DNA of 37,297 bases from Chloroflexota bacterium (GCA_028874195.1 JAPPLM010000069.1:1-37297); one strand, 5' to 3'. Counted from the stretch's first letter, positions 16,278-24,952 are shown. A program made the numbers and translations. Notes: generated by a model not told the origin, from the letters alone.

Positions 16278-16315
16278 AGCCGGTGTCTGCTACAGACGCC
16301 GGCTCCTGTGTTTTT
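16278..16315 (+). terminator. Intrinsic terminator, tandem gene 3
   Basis: AGCCGGTGTCTG (16278-16289) pairs with CAGACGCCGGCT (16293-16304) across a CTA loop with one G-U pair, followed by CCTGTGTTTTT. It is clearly homologous to the terminators of copies 1 and 2. Confidence 0.85.
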
Positions 16316-16456
16316 AAGCTCAGGCGTACTTGAGGCGCGGGGCGCATCCCGCTGAAACCGGCGCCCAAGATTGCGTAGAATGGGTGGGGAACGAGGCGCA
16401 GTGACAGACAATGCGAGCATATCCGGTATGCAGACAGACCAGAAAGGGACGCCGGC

Positions 16457-16603
16457 ATGGCAAAGTGCGCAACCTGCAATGAATTAGTGGAACCGGCAAC
16501 TGCCGAGCACAAAGTAGAGTACCGCGGCGCCGTCTACTACTTCTGCTGCCGTCACTGCCTGGCGGCTTTCGAGCAAGAGCCGGAGCGGTACGCGGAAGCC
16601 TAG
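16457..16603 (+). CDS. Small YHS/TRASH-type metal-binding protein
   Basis: A 48-aa protein starting MAKCATCNE, with a CxxC pair at residues 4 and 7 and a second cluster FCCRHC at 29-34, followed by an aromatic-acidic tail (AAFEQEPERY). This spacing matches YHS and TRASH-like domains, which bind metal ions as stand-alone proteins or as parts of metal ATPases and regulators. AAAGGGA upstream of the ATG serves as ribosome site. It stands alone after the tandem genes. The copper ATPase at 25426 is too far away to link them. Which metal is bound cannot be told. Confidence 0.7.
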   Translation: MAKCATCNELVEPATAEHKVEYRGAVYYFCCRHCLAAFEQEPERYAEA

Positions 16604-16650
16604 TGGTTCGACACGTTTGCACTGAAAGGCCGTGGCTTACTGTTGCGCCG

Positions 16651-17706
16651 TCACGCGTATTCCAACGCCACGCCGAGGGCCTCGGCGGGGAGATTGATGG
16701 CGACCTCAGCCGCTTCCGGCGCCTGGTCGAACGCGAACCGGTGGGTGAGCAGCGGTGCCACGCGCACCTTGCCAGCCGCCTGCAGAGCGAGAAGGGCTTG
16801 GAGATTCTGCTCCTGGTCCCAGCGCACAAAGCGGTTCGGATATTCCGTCTCCCCGCGCAGGTAGTCGCGTTCCCGGCTACCGGGGCCGCGTCCGTTGACC
16901 CAGTGAATATCGATCTCCTTGGTGTGGGGATCGGCGTCCGGGTGCGTGGGGGTGAAGTCCCATATTACGCGACCGATCAGCAGCACGCGCCCACTCTCCC
17001 GCACCAACCGCACCGCCAGGGACGCGGGGCCGCGAATGCGGGCAGACGTTGCGATAAACACGGCATCCGCACCTCTACCGTCCGTGAAAGCGTCCACTGC
17101 GGCGGCCACTTCGTCATCGGCGCCGCTCGCCGTGGCCGCCGCGCCGAGCTCGCGGGCCTTCTCCAACCTGAATTCATGCAGATCCACCCCAATCGCCTGC
17201 CCGCCCACCATGCCGACGAGCTGCGCCGTGATCTGACCCACCATGCCGAGCCCGAGCACCACCGCCGTCTCGCCCGGCTGCACGACCGCGCGGCGCATGG
17301 CATGAAATGCCGTGAGACCCACATTTGTGGTCGCGGCTTCCAGGGGCGACAGACCGTCCGGAATCTTGGCAAACGAGTGTTTTGGCACCCATCCCTGCTC
17401 GGCGTGAAAGCCGAAGCCGCCGCCTGCCGCCGCCACGAGATCGCCACGCTGGAAGCGGTCTTGGAGGTCGTCAGAGACCTGCAATACTTCTCCGGCGGAC
17501 TGGTAACTGTGCGCCTTCTCGCTAAGCGGACCGGGGTCTTGGCCTTCCGCAATGGCTTTGCGCCGACGCGCGACGCCCGCCATCTCGGAACCGGCCCCAA
17601 ACACCGAAGCCAGCGTGCGAATGACAACGCCGGAGCCTTGCAGCGTGGGCTCCGGTACTTCCTTTAGGTACATCTCGCCGCGATTGTTGCTGTAAAGAGC
17701 GCGCAT
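16651..17706 (-). CDS. Medium-chain (MDR) alcohol dehydrogenase-like protein
   Basis: NAD(P)-dependent oxidoreductase of the MDR superfamily, 351 aa. It has a GroES-like N-terminal domain (RGDLVAAAGGGFGFHAEQ), a central AATTNVGLTAFHAM segment and a Rossmann motif, VLGLGMVGQ, near residue 150, then a strand ending in GVDLHEFR. The usual catalytic-zinc motif G.CG.D near residue 40 is replaced by FGAGSEM, with no Cys there, so a classical zinc site is doubtful. The ATG follows GGAGG at a rather wide spacing. Related proteins are often annotated as sorbitol or theronine-type dehydrogenases, but the substrate cannot be fixed here. Confidence 0.8.
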   Translation of the reverse strand: MRALYSNNRGEMYLKEVPEPTLQGSGVVIRTLASVFGAGSEMAGVARRRKAIAEGQDPGPLSEKAHSYQSAGEVLQVSDDLQDRFQRGDLVAAAGGGFGFHAEQGWVPKHSFAKIPDGLSPLEAATTNVGLTAFHAMRRAVVQPGETAVVLGLGMVGQITAQLVGMVGGQAIGVDLHEFRLEKARELGAAATASGADDEVAAAVDAFTDGRGADAVFIATSARIRGPASLAVRLVRESGRVLLIGRVIWDFTPTHPDADPHTKEIDIHWVNGRGPGSRERDYLRGETEYPNRFVRWDQEQNLQALLALQAAGKVRVAPLLTHRFAFDQAPEAAEVAINLPAEALGVALEYA

Positions 17707-17838
17707 TGTGACATTGACCTCCGGTCAGTTCTACTGATTCAGATGATTAGTTGCTTTGCTTCTACGTCAAAGTTGCTAATCCGCTATCGTTTTCCTTAGT
17801 CCGTTCGCCCCCGTATCGAGTACGGGGCAGGCTCTGAG

Positions 17839-17932
17839 CTTGTCGAAGGGTGAACGGAGACTGAATGCCTTACCTGCATGCCGTTCATGCTTCGACAAGG
17901 GCTACGCAAGCCCACTCAGCACGAACGGCGCG
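17839..17932. repeat. Dispersed inverted repeat (TTCGACAAG family)
   Basis: CTTGTCGAAGGGTGAACGG (17839-17857) and CCGTTCATGCTTCGACAAG (17881-17899) are near-perfect inverted copies, followed by a further CAGCACGAACGG. Other copies lie at 40-70 and 28171-28236. It sits between two reverse-strand genes. Confidence 0.6.
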
Positions 17933-17974
17933 GAATTCTCTGTTGGATGATTCCCGCGGCCTTCAAGACACAAC

Positions 17975-19696
17975 CTATCGCGGTATCACCGGCAGTGTCA
18001 CGTGCGAGGGTCTCGCGTGGTCGTGGAAGACCGTCTGCCGCGCGGTGACCAGCGTTGCATCTGCATAATCGTCGCGACCCGTGTTGTGGTTGCGGTCGAA
18101 GTTTGGAAAATCGCTGCTGGAAATGTCCAAGCGGATGCGGTGGCCGGCCTTGAAGCAGTTACTCGTCGGATTCATCTGGATCGTGTATTGATACACGGCA
18201 TCAGGCTCAATGAGCGTCGGTTCCGAATAGGACTCCCGGTAGCGGGCACGCACGATGCCGTGACAGAGCTCTTGGGCAAAGCCGTCCAGCCATACGTCGA
18301 TGAGCTTGACCACGAAGTCCGTATCGCGGGCGCTTGACGCCGCCCACAGTTGTACCGTAATCGGCCCGGTAACTTCCAGTGGCTTCTCTAAAGGCGGCGT
18401 GGCGTATGTCAAGATATCGCGCCGGTGCGCCAGCGCGCTTTGGTCGTGCGGCTCCTGCTGTCCGGGACCTGAGTAGAGCGTCATCACGGGATCGCGCGGA
18501 TCGTAGGTGAAGCGGTCCGGCGGCTCTGCCGTGGGCGGATCGCGCGACAGCACGCCGTCGCCAGCAGGCGTATTGGCGTCGCCGCCGCTGTGGAGAAAGA
18601 AGTCGGTGTATTGCGTGCGCGCCAGCGGCCACTCGTTCTCGCCGCGCCACGTGTTCGCGCCCATCACAAAGAGCTGGATCGGCGGCCAATCGGCGATGCC
18701 GCTGGGGTCGTCCTTCAGCCAGGCGCGGTACCAGGCATCGGCAATGGCAAAGTAATCGCGCACTGCCGCGGGGCCGAAGTCCACCGAACCGACGCTGCGG
18801 TGGAGATCCACGGCAGTGTGCGTCCACGGGCCGACGATGAGCTTCTGGTTCGCGCGGGCATGCGGGGTCATACCGTTTGCCGACATGCCGGTGAACTGCT
18901 TGATGGTGCCGATCTGCTGGTCGTACCAGCCGGTGACGCTCAAGACCGGCACATTCACCTGCTGGTGCTGCTCCAAGAAACCGAAGTGGTCCAGCGTGTG
19001 GTCTTCCAGCCAATAGCGGAAGTGCGGCGCGATGTCGGATAGCACGTCGTCGGGTAAGTCCAGCAGGGGCAGATACCACAGCCACTTGCTGCGGTCCTGC
19101 TCTTCCCAAATGAGCTGGGCGTCGTCAACGGTGAGCGGCCCGTCAGTCCTGCCAGCCCGCCGCCGCGCGTCGGGAGCGAGGGTATTGACCGACCACCACA
19201 GCACCCGGCCAAGCCGCAACACCGCCGAGAGTTCCCGGTCGAGCAGATTCGCGGCAATGCCGCTGGCGTACATGGTTGTGAGACTTGGCGGACGCGTGGG
19301 GGCAAGCGCCCACTGCGTCCAACCGGCGTACGAGTTGCCAAAGGTGCCGACCCTGCCAGTGGAACCCGGCAGCCGCGCGGCCCACTCCACAGTGTCGTAG
19401 CCGTCCTCCGCGTCGTTGACGTCGGCGCGGTAGAAGCCGGGACGAAACGCGCCGTCGGACTCATACCGCCCCCGCACGTCCTGCACCACGGTGATGTACC
19501 CATTCGCCGCGTGCCCTTCACCCATTTCCACCGAGCCGTCGAGCTTCTTGCTGTACGGCGTGCGGCACAGCAGCACGGGATACTCTCCGGGCGCGTCGGG
19601 ACGATACACGTCGGCGCGCAGCACCGTGCCGTCCCGCATCGGCACGGGGACGTTATACTCTCGCTTGACGCCAAAGTACCTGTCAGATTGAGCCAT
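17975..19696 (-). CDS. CocE/NonD family hydrolase (X-Pro dipeptidyl-peptidase S15-like)
   Basis: Alpha/beta hydrolase of the cocaine-esterase and X-prolyl peptidase group that splits esters or amides. The 573-aa protein shows VPMRDGTVLRADVYRP (residues 18-33), TPYSKK, the oxyanion-region block VQDVRGRYESDG, and the nucleophile elbow GNSYAG with Ser122. The C-terminal jelly-roll domain has TGPITVQLWAASSARDTDF and DISSSDFPNFDRNHNTG, both standard for the family. No signal peptide is seen, so it is cytoplasmic. AAGGAG precedes the ATG at a good distance. The substrate is unknown. Family members often turn up in Chloroflexota and actinobacterial catabolic gene sets. Confidence 0.85.
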   Translation of the reverse strand: MAQSDRYFGVKREYNVPVPMRDGTVLRADVYRPDAPGEYPVLLCRTPYSKKLDGSVEMGEGHAANGYITVVQDVRGRYESDGAFRPGFYRADVNDAEDGYDTVEWAARLPGSTGRVGTFGNSYAGWTQWALAPTRPPSLTTMYASGIAANLLDRELSAVLRLGRVLWWSVNTLAPDARRRAGRTDGPLTVDDAQLIWEEQDRSKWLWYLPLLDLPDDVLSDIAPHFRYWLEDHTLDHFGFLEQHQQVNVPVLSVTGWYDQQIGTIKQFTGMSANGMTPHARANQKLIVGPWTHTAVDLHRSVGSVDFGPAAVRDYFAIADAWYRAWLKDDPSGIADWPPIQLFVMGANTWRGENEWPLARTQYTDFFLHSGGDANTPAGDGVLSRDPPTAEPPDRFTYDPRDPVMTLYSGPGQQEPHDQSALAHRRDILTYATPPLEKPLEVTGPITVQLWAASSARDTDFVVKLIDVWLDGFAQELCHGIVRARYRESYSEPTLIEPDAVYQYTIQMNPTSNCFKAGHRIRLDISSSDFPNFDRNHNTGRDDYADATLVTARQTVFHDHARPSHVTLPVIPR

Positions 19697-20014
19697 TGTG
19701 ACTCCTTACTGCCCAGAAGTCCTACACATGCCCTGCCACGAAACAGGAGTCCACGCCGAATGCTCCGGTAGCGCAGGTTTGCAACCTGCGCCGCTCTCCG
19801 TAATTCCGGCGCAATGCCTGCCCCCTACGCGATACGGGGCCGGAATCCAGTTCTCTGAGATGAGGGCTCGGCTAGAACGCCAAAAGAAATTCGGCCGAAT
19901 TCAAAAATCGGGAACTGGGCAAAATTGACATTCCCTGTCACTCCGAGCGCAGCGAGGAATCTAAAGAACGATGCAAGAGGATAAGATTCTGAGAGCCCCA
20001 ACCGCACCATTCAC
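19697..20014. other. Intergenic region with two dispersed repeats
   Basis: No gene is seen. 19800-19852 carries ATTCCGGCGC and GGGGCCGGAATCCAG, a member of the ATTCCGGC family. 19936-19965 carries TGTCACTCCGAGCGCAGCG and GAATCT, a member of the TCATTCTGAG family. Confidence 0.5.
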
Positions 20015-20284
20015 CTAGCGCACTACACTAGGCATAGCTTCTGAAACAGATTTGCCGGTAAGCTGCAAATAGAGCGCATCGGGACATAGTTCAAGATCTT
20101 TTCCCCAAGCGATCTCTCCGTCCGGGGTGATGCGGACCGTTTCAAAGCAAGCTCGTTTATACCACGCCTCGAATACGCCTCTTCCTGCTAGGTGTGATAG
20201 GTCGATCTCCCCGGCAACCCCGTCTAAGTATTGGATCCAAATCCGGTACTTCCCACGTGGCTCCACGGCAGTTGGCCGAACCAT
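20015..20284 (-). CDS. DUF2442 domain protein
   Basis: A small protein of 89 aa matching the DUF2442 pattern: YRIWIQYLDGVAGEIDL, then GVFEAWY, FETVRITPDGEIAWGKDLELCPDALY and a short helix. DUF2442 proteins are often found beside DUF4160 proteins and are thought to be related to toxin-antitoxin or repressor-like pairs, but no DUF4160 gene is here. I chose the ATG at 20284, behind AGAAGAG, since the 19 residues before it are not part of the domain. It follows the broken nuclease gene by 66 bp on the same strand. Confidence 0.7.
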   Translation of the reverse strand: MVRPTAVEPRGKYRIWIQYLDGVAGEIDLSHLAGRGVFEAWYKRACFETVRITPDGEIAWGKDLELCPDALYLQLTGKSVSEAMPSVVR

Positions 20285-20350
20285 CAATACTCTTCTAACC
20301 GTCCTGGGTCCGCGCTGCGCATCGCCTAACCGACACGACACCCATCCTAG

Positions 20351-20584
20351 TCAGTCGAATCTCACCGCGAATTTCGCTGGATCTTGTCCGACGTGTTTGA
20401 TAACAATGCGAGCATTTTCAGCATGATCGTGTGCACTGTAGTTTCCTTCAGCAAAGGCATGTCCTGCTAGTTGGGGGTTTTTGAACGGCTTGCCGGATGG
20501 GTGTGTGGGATCCTTGGCAACGAGGTATCGGCTGTTTCGTCGAATGGGCAGAGAGTCTACGTGGAGAAGGTTATTCCGCATCAG
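20351..20584 (-). pseudogene. C-terminal part of the nuclease gene, cut off by an amber codon
   Basis: This frame directly continues the frame of the 308-aa nuclease gene at 20585-21511: after GGT the codons are TAG, CTG, ATG. The 77-78 residues (LMRNNLLHVDSLPI through DPAKFAVRFD) look like the C-terminal domain that normally follows the SW..V..V..W segment in this family (yLv...P..hp.G..F..p...G). Together the parts would give about 386 aa, a usual length. TGG to TAG is a one-base change, and Trp is common at this place. It is a pseudogene, a readthrough product or a sequencing error. A separate start at the ATG 20579-20581 is possible but unlikely. Confidence 0.65.
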
Positions 20585-21511
20585 CTAACCTGAGACTTCG
20601 ACCACTGCATGACTCCAACTCTTGATAGGACGATTGGAATTGTCTGGAAACCGTATTTCCACAGGCTTGGGGGATTTTCCGTTCACGGCTACCGGTTTCA
20701 ATGTTGCGAGCGATTGCCAGCCGCTCAGTGGCGTAGCGAGAAGCTCAGAGCTAGCAGTGTTGGGTTCCTTCTTCGGCGGCGTATTCGACGCCGGGGGCGT
20801 CTGTTCAGGCGGGATGCCAATTGAAGATGGCGCCTGCTCACGCACGAACTCGGTGAATGCACGCATCACAAACCGGCCAAATTGCTCTCGTCTTGCTTGA
20901 GTTGCCTGCCCTCCTTCAACGCGTTTAAGGAAGAAACGGACAAATTCATCAGAAGGACTATCGAACTCTTCGGCTATTGCCCGCCTGATCTTCGTTGTAT
21001 ACTTCAATTCTCGTGCAGCATTGACCGTCTCATCCAAACTGAATTTCGCCTTGGAAAACCGTTCGAGCGTCTCAACCTGAGATGCAGAGAGCTCGAGCAT
21101 GTTGACTTCGAAGAAAGGCTCTGCATCCATCTTGTTATCTGCATCGAGGTTGGAGAAGAGCCGATACTGGATTCCGTCGGTAAGTATGCCAAAGCGAGCG
21201 TCAGTGGTGAGGAAATAGCGCTGGAGTTGGGACAACACATTCTCGTTAAGATTAGTGCCATACGTCTTGCACTCAATTAGGATTGCGGGCTTCCCATCTT
21301 GCAGAAGGGCATAGTCCACCTTTTCGCCCTTCTTCGTCCCCACATCGGCGATGAACTCTGGCACAACTTCAGTCGGGTCATAGATGGCGTACCCTAAGAC
21401 TTGGATGAACGGCAGCACGAGCGCGTGTTTTGTAGCTTCTTCAGTATCGAGGTGGTCAAGCCTTTCGGCAAAACTGTTGGAGAGTCTGCGCACTTCGTCG
21501 ATAAAGCTCAT
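20585..21511 (-). CDS. Type I restriction enzyme R-like nuclease, N-terminal part (HSDR_N-type, PD-(D/E)xK)
   Basis: A 308-aa protein with the HSDR_N-type nuclease fold: helices with HALVLPFIQVLGY, then E52 in VVPEF, D66 in KVDYAL and the E80-x-K82 pair in ILIECKTYG, which together make a PD-(D/E)xK metal site. A long helical part with EFVRFFLKRVEGG and REQFGRFVMRAFTEF follows, then a Pro-rich linker and the start of a C-terminal domain ending SWSHAVVEVSG at TAG. No helicase motor, methylase or specificity gene is nearby, so this is a stand-alone family member rather than a full type I system. The nuclease half is intact; only the C-terminal domain is lost. It is probably defence-related (inference). 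Confidence 0.75.
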   Translation of the reverse strand: MSFIDEVRRLSNSFAERLDHLDTEEATKHALVLPFIQVLGYAIYDPTEVVPEFIADVGTKKGEKVDYALLQDGKPAILIECKTYGTNLNENVLSQLQRYFLTTDARFGILTDGIQYRLFSNLDADNKMDAEPFFEVNMLELSASQVETLERFSKAKFSLDETVNAARELKYTTKIRRAIAEEFDSPSDEFVRFFLKRVEGGQATQARREQFGRFVMRAFTEFVREQAPSSIGIPPEQTPPASNTPPKKEPNTASSELLATPLSGWQSLATLKPVAVNGKSPKPVEIRFPDNSNRPIKSWSHAVVEVSG

Positions 21512-21925
21512 TGCTGTTACGTCCTCGCTGTTGGACTGACGCTATTCCGCGCCTGGTTCTTCACTTTGCGTGTCTGAGCGCCTTGCTAGCGATTGTTGTT
21601 TGCCTTTTGCGCCAAGATGCGGGGGACAAGCCCCCGCGCTACGGCTTATCGGAGCAGCTTGGACACGTGCGGACATAGGCAAATGAACAGATTTCAGAGC
21701 CACGGCTAGGCGCATTGCAATGCCGCACCACAAAACTACGCTTTAGGCTTCATCATAGTCAACTGCGAAGTAAGGGTCAAAAGAATGAAGAGACCGTTGG
21801 CCGTGGCACACTTCCATCCAAGAGCAATGGTCAAGAGAATGCAAAGGATTTTAGCCAGGATGCTTGGACGTGCTATGTGCAGTGACCGTCTGTCGTCAAA
21901 GCGCTGTGCACTTTAGAGGCAACCT
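21512..21925. other. Intergenic region with a GC-rich palindrome
   Basis: No gene is seen. 21619-21637 is GCGGGGG-acaag-CCCCCGC, a perfect 7-bp inverted repeat; a related sequence (GCGGGGGCTTGTCCCTCGC) lies at about 37021-37039, so it is another dispersed repeat. The part from 21740 to 21900 is A-rich for this window and holds no clear signal. Confidence 0.5.
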
Positions 21926-23089
21926 CTACTCCGCTACTTCCACCACCGGTGGCGTGATGAAGTCGTGGTAGCGCTCTTTCACCCCGGCGTCGTGGGTGTT
22001 GCCGGTGTGTAGATAGACGCGGAACTTACACTTGAGTAGAGCGCCCTCGGGCAGGACGTAGCTGCCGTCCACGCCGGGGTGTCCGAGGAACTCGCGCCAA
22101 GCGAAGCAATTCGCGTGCATCAGGCCGTAGTTGCGCACGTGCCAGTAGGTGGGGAAGCGAAAGCTGGTCGGGTGATCGAACACCGCTAGGCCCACCGTCG
22201 TGCCGTCCACCGGGCCGGTGTAGTCCATCCACTGGGCGCGGGAGCCGAAGCATTCGTCCTCGCCCTTGCCTCCGTAGGCATTTTCGATGCGACCGTCGGC
22301 GTCGGCGTCCATGCTGCTCGCGACCCGCACCGAGAGCATAGCCCCCTCTTTCGTATCGCCAAAGCGCACGGGTCCCTCCGTGGCGTGCAGGGTCACGGCA
22401 ATGTCCAGGATGCGCGCGTCCGGCGCAGGGGCGTAAACCACCACGTGCTTCTCCTCCGCCACCACGGGCTGCTCACTGCGGCTGACCCAATAGCTGCGCG
22501 AGCGAAACGCGCCGCAGACCGGACCACTGACATAGGTACTACCGGCGCCGAAGGCAGGGAGAAAAGAATCGTAGCGCTGGTAGCCGTGGTCGTCGAGTTC
22601 GCTCCAGAGGTCCACACCGTTCACGTCGCCGTGGGCCACGTGGATGGACTTATGGTGGGGATGGTCGTGCTTCTCGCCGGGCACGTCGGGCACCATGGGA
22701 TACCCGCGCGTCATGCCCCGGCCGGTGGGGCCGATCACGGGGTAGAGAAACTGCTTATTGTGCTTGGCGGCGTGGTGATAGGTGGTAAACAGATCGCCGT
22801 TAAGATTAATGTCCAAACCGCACTTGCCGTCGGCCAGGCTCACACCACCTGTGCTCAGGCCTTCTTCCAACGAGAAGGTCTGAGACGCATCTGCCTCAAG
22901 CGCGGGGAGAACCCAGGCCAGCCGGACTCCGTCCGCAGTCTGCACCGCCTGCGCTGGCAGTGCCTCATTGCCGCCGTCAGCCACCACCACATAGTCGCGG
23001 GCCGGATCGAGCCCCTCGCCCGCTACCCAAACCGGACAGTGCCAACGCGCGTGGTTACCTGCGTGAACTGTGAATTGCCTGCGTGCCAT
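21926..23089 (-). CDS. PmoA-like family protein (DUF6807)
   Basis: A 387-aa protein of the family named PmoA after a methane oxygenase subunit, although there is no relation to methane oxidation. Family marks are FTTYHHAAKHNKQFLYPVIGP (read in two parts around residues 101-121), MVPDVPGEKHDHPHHKSIH, LWSE, and near the end GLAVFDHPTS, WHVRNYGLM and NCFAWREF. The His-rich block around residue 140 suggests metal or sugar binding. In other genomes such genes sit with Gfo/Idh/MocA oxidoreductases and sugar-uptake genes. Here the neighbour, transcribed divergently, is a sugar-binding lipoprotein. The function is not proven. Confidence 0.75.
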   Translation of the reverse strand: MARRQFTVHAGNHARWHCPVWVAGEGLDPARDYVVVADGGNEALPAQAVQTADGVRLAWVLPALEADASQTFSLEEGLSTGGVSLADGKCGLDINLNGDLFTTYHHAAKHNKQFLYPVIGPTGRGMTRGYPMVPDVPGEKHDHPHHKSIHVAHGDVNGVDLWSELDDHGYQRYDSFLPAFGAGSTYVSGPVCGAFRSRSYWVSRSEQPVVAEEKHVVVYAPAPDARILDIAVTLHATEGPVRFGDTKEGAMLSVRVASSMDADADGRIENAYGGKGEDECFGSRAQWMDYTGPVDGTTVGLAVFDHPTSFRFPTYWHVRNYGLMHANCFAWREFLGHPGVDGSYVLPEGALLKCKFRVYLHTGNTHDAGVKERYHDFITPPVVEVAE

Positions 23090-23311
23090 AGCGTCATCTT
23101 TCTCATCGTGGGAACAAGCGGAAAACGCTCACTCCTAGGTGCTAGCAATGAACATAGGGGCTGAGGGCGGCCTTGTCAACTGCAGGCCGCCCGCTATCAC
23201 CTTTCTCCATGCCGTAAGAGCGGGTGAAGCCAACGCGCTCTCTCCGGTCAATTGACCCATACAAAGGGATTTCCTGCACAGCGGAAAACTGCCAAAAATA
23301 CGCTATTGACA

Positions 23312-23361
23312 TTGACTCACCAGTGCACGGTGGTACAATAGATAATTGATAGTGTGTCAAT
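23312..23361 (+). promoter_or_regulatory. Promoter and candidate operator of the second solute-binding protein
   Basis: TTGACT (23312-23317), 16 bp, TGG-TACAAT (-10 at 23334-23339) is a strong extended promoter. The spacer holds CACC-N7-GGTG, and directly after the -10 lies ATTGA-N7-TCAAT (23345-23361). Either inverted repeat could bind a sugar-responsive repressor. Confidence 0.6.
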
Positions 23362-23509
23362 AGTATGCAAGGTTTAGAGAGGAGGAGGAGAGACGACGGT
23401 ATCCCGGAGGGCTGTGACGCCGCAGCCATTCCTCACTACTTTCTCCCTTCAGCAGCATGGCGCACAGTTCCAGTGTGCAAAGTATATTGACCGGAGGAGG
23501 TCATTTGCG

Positions 23510-24898
23510 ATGAAGGCACGATCGGACACTTTTACGCGACGCCGCCTGTTCATTGGCGCCGGTGGCATGGCAAGTGTGCTGGCGCTCGCCGCCTGCGGCG
23601 CTATGCCCGCTGCCACAACCGAGCCGGCAATGGAGGAGAAGACTGAGGCGAAGGCCGAAGAAAAACCGGCGATGGCAGAGACGCCGGTTATCAACATCGA
23701 TGAGTACTTCACCGAGACCGACGGCCGTCACGCCCCGTACCTGAACACGCTCAAGCAGGCCGAAGAGGCGCTGAACGTCAAGTTCAACGTCATCCCCGGT
23801 GAGTACAGCGGGATTTGGGACCGGCGCAAGACCGCCTTTGCCGCCGGCGAGGCCGACGTGGACATCTCGATGAACCAGGTGAACTGGGTCTTTTTTGGCG
23901 GGTTCAACGGCATGTTCATCGACCACATTCCGCTAATGCAGCGAGACAAGGTAGACATTGCCCGCTATTACCCTGCGGACATCAAAGCCTGGAGTTGGGC
24001 CGGCAAGCTGTATGCCATTCCCACCCAGTCCGGCGGCGAACTGGTGCTCTTCAACAAGCAGTACTTCGATGAAGCCGGCCTGAATTACCCGGGCGGCGAC
24101 TGGACCTATGACGACATGATCGACATGTGCCAGAAGGTCCACAAGCCCGACGATAACCGCTGGGCCGTGCGGATCGGTCAGAACAGCCTCTTCTACATGG
24201 CGAGCACCTTCATGCTGAATTTCGGCGGCTCGGAGCTTACCGAGGATGGCAACAAGGTGCTCTATGGTGAGGATCCAAAGTCCCACGCCGGCGCCCAGTT
24301 TAACGTGGACTTGCACCTGAAGCATGAGTTCACGCCGCCGAGCGAAGTGGTCAAGGAGCTGCTGGCCGGCCGTTCCGGCATCGGCATCCTGGAGTTGGGG
24401 CACATCGCCATGGAGTTCAACGGCGTCTTCCGCTACAACGCCTCCCAGCAGCATTTGGGTGAGAAGCTCAGTGTGACCCGGCCGCCGCGCAACGAGCGCG
24501 GCACTGCCACCGTGGTCGGCAACGCCCATTCCATCATGGGTCTTTCCAAAGTGCAGGACTCGGTATGGGAGCTGCTGAAGTGGCTCGGGTCGGATGAGGG
24601 CGCCACCGGCTCCGAGTACTTTGGCTGGACCTCTTGGCCGTCCATCATCGCGCACGCCTCCCATCCCGGGTGGGCCTCACGCTTCGAGGGCACGAACGTC
24701 CACGATGCCATCGAGGCATGGGCCGAGGAAGGCCACAACTTCCTGCGCCTGCCGGAGTTCAACGAGGCCTGGGGACCGCTGCAGCAGCCGTGGTACAGCG
24801 CGCTCAGAGGCGAAATCACGGTACCCGAGGGCCTGCGCGAGTCGGCGCGGATTCTCCAGGAGATCATCGACCGACGGCCTGAGGAGCACAGGGAGTAG
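23510..24898 (+). CDS. ABC-type sugar-binding lipoprotein (extracellular solute-binding protein, family 1)
   Basis: Predicted carbohydrate-binding component of an ABC importer. The 462-aa product has a twin-arginine motif (RRR at residues 10-12), a hydrophobic stretch and a lipobox with Cys29 (ALAAC), then a Glu/Ala/Lys-rich linker. The fold region has typical features, such as LYAIPTQSGGELVLFNKQYFDEAGL and a terminal block with WYSALRGE. GGAGGAGG at 23493-23500 places the start at ATG 23510; a GTG at 23414 would add 32 residues in front of the signal peptide and is rejected. It has its own strong promoter but no permease or ATPase partner nearby, the second such orphan in this window. Confidence 0.85.
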   Translation: MKARSDTFTRRRLFIGAGGMASVLALAACGAMPAATTEPAMEEKTEAKAEEKPAMAETPVINIDEYFTETDGRHAPYLNTLKQAEEALNVKFNVIPGEYSGIWDRRKTAFAAGEADVDISMNQVNWVFFGGFNGMFIDHIPLMQRDKVDIARYYPADIKAWSWAGKLYAIPTQSGGELVLFNKQYFDEAGLNYPGGDWTYDDMIDMCQKVHKPDDNRWAVRIGQNSLFYMASTFMLNFGGSELTEDGNKVLYGEDPKSHAGAQFNVDLHLKHEFTPPSEVVKELLAGRSGIGILELGHIAMEFNGVFRYNASQQHLGEKLSVTRPPRNERGTATVVGNAHSIMGLSKVQDSVWELLKWLGSDEGATGSEYFGWTSWPSIIAHASHPGWASRFEGTNVHDAIEAWAEEGHNFLRLPEFNEAWGPLQQPWYSALRGEITVPEGLRESARILQEIIDRRPEEHRE

Positions 24899-24952
24899 TA
24901 ACCCCTTAGATGACATTTGCACGTCACTGCCATGCGCAGAATCTCGTTGGTA

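Noticed and set aside
20351-20581. Independent small gene of 76 aa
   Set aside because: It lies in the same frame as, and two codons after, the nuclease gene's stop, and looks like the missing C-terminal domain; no ribosome site of its own is evident.
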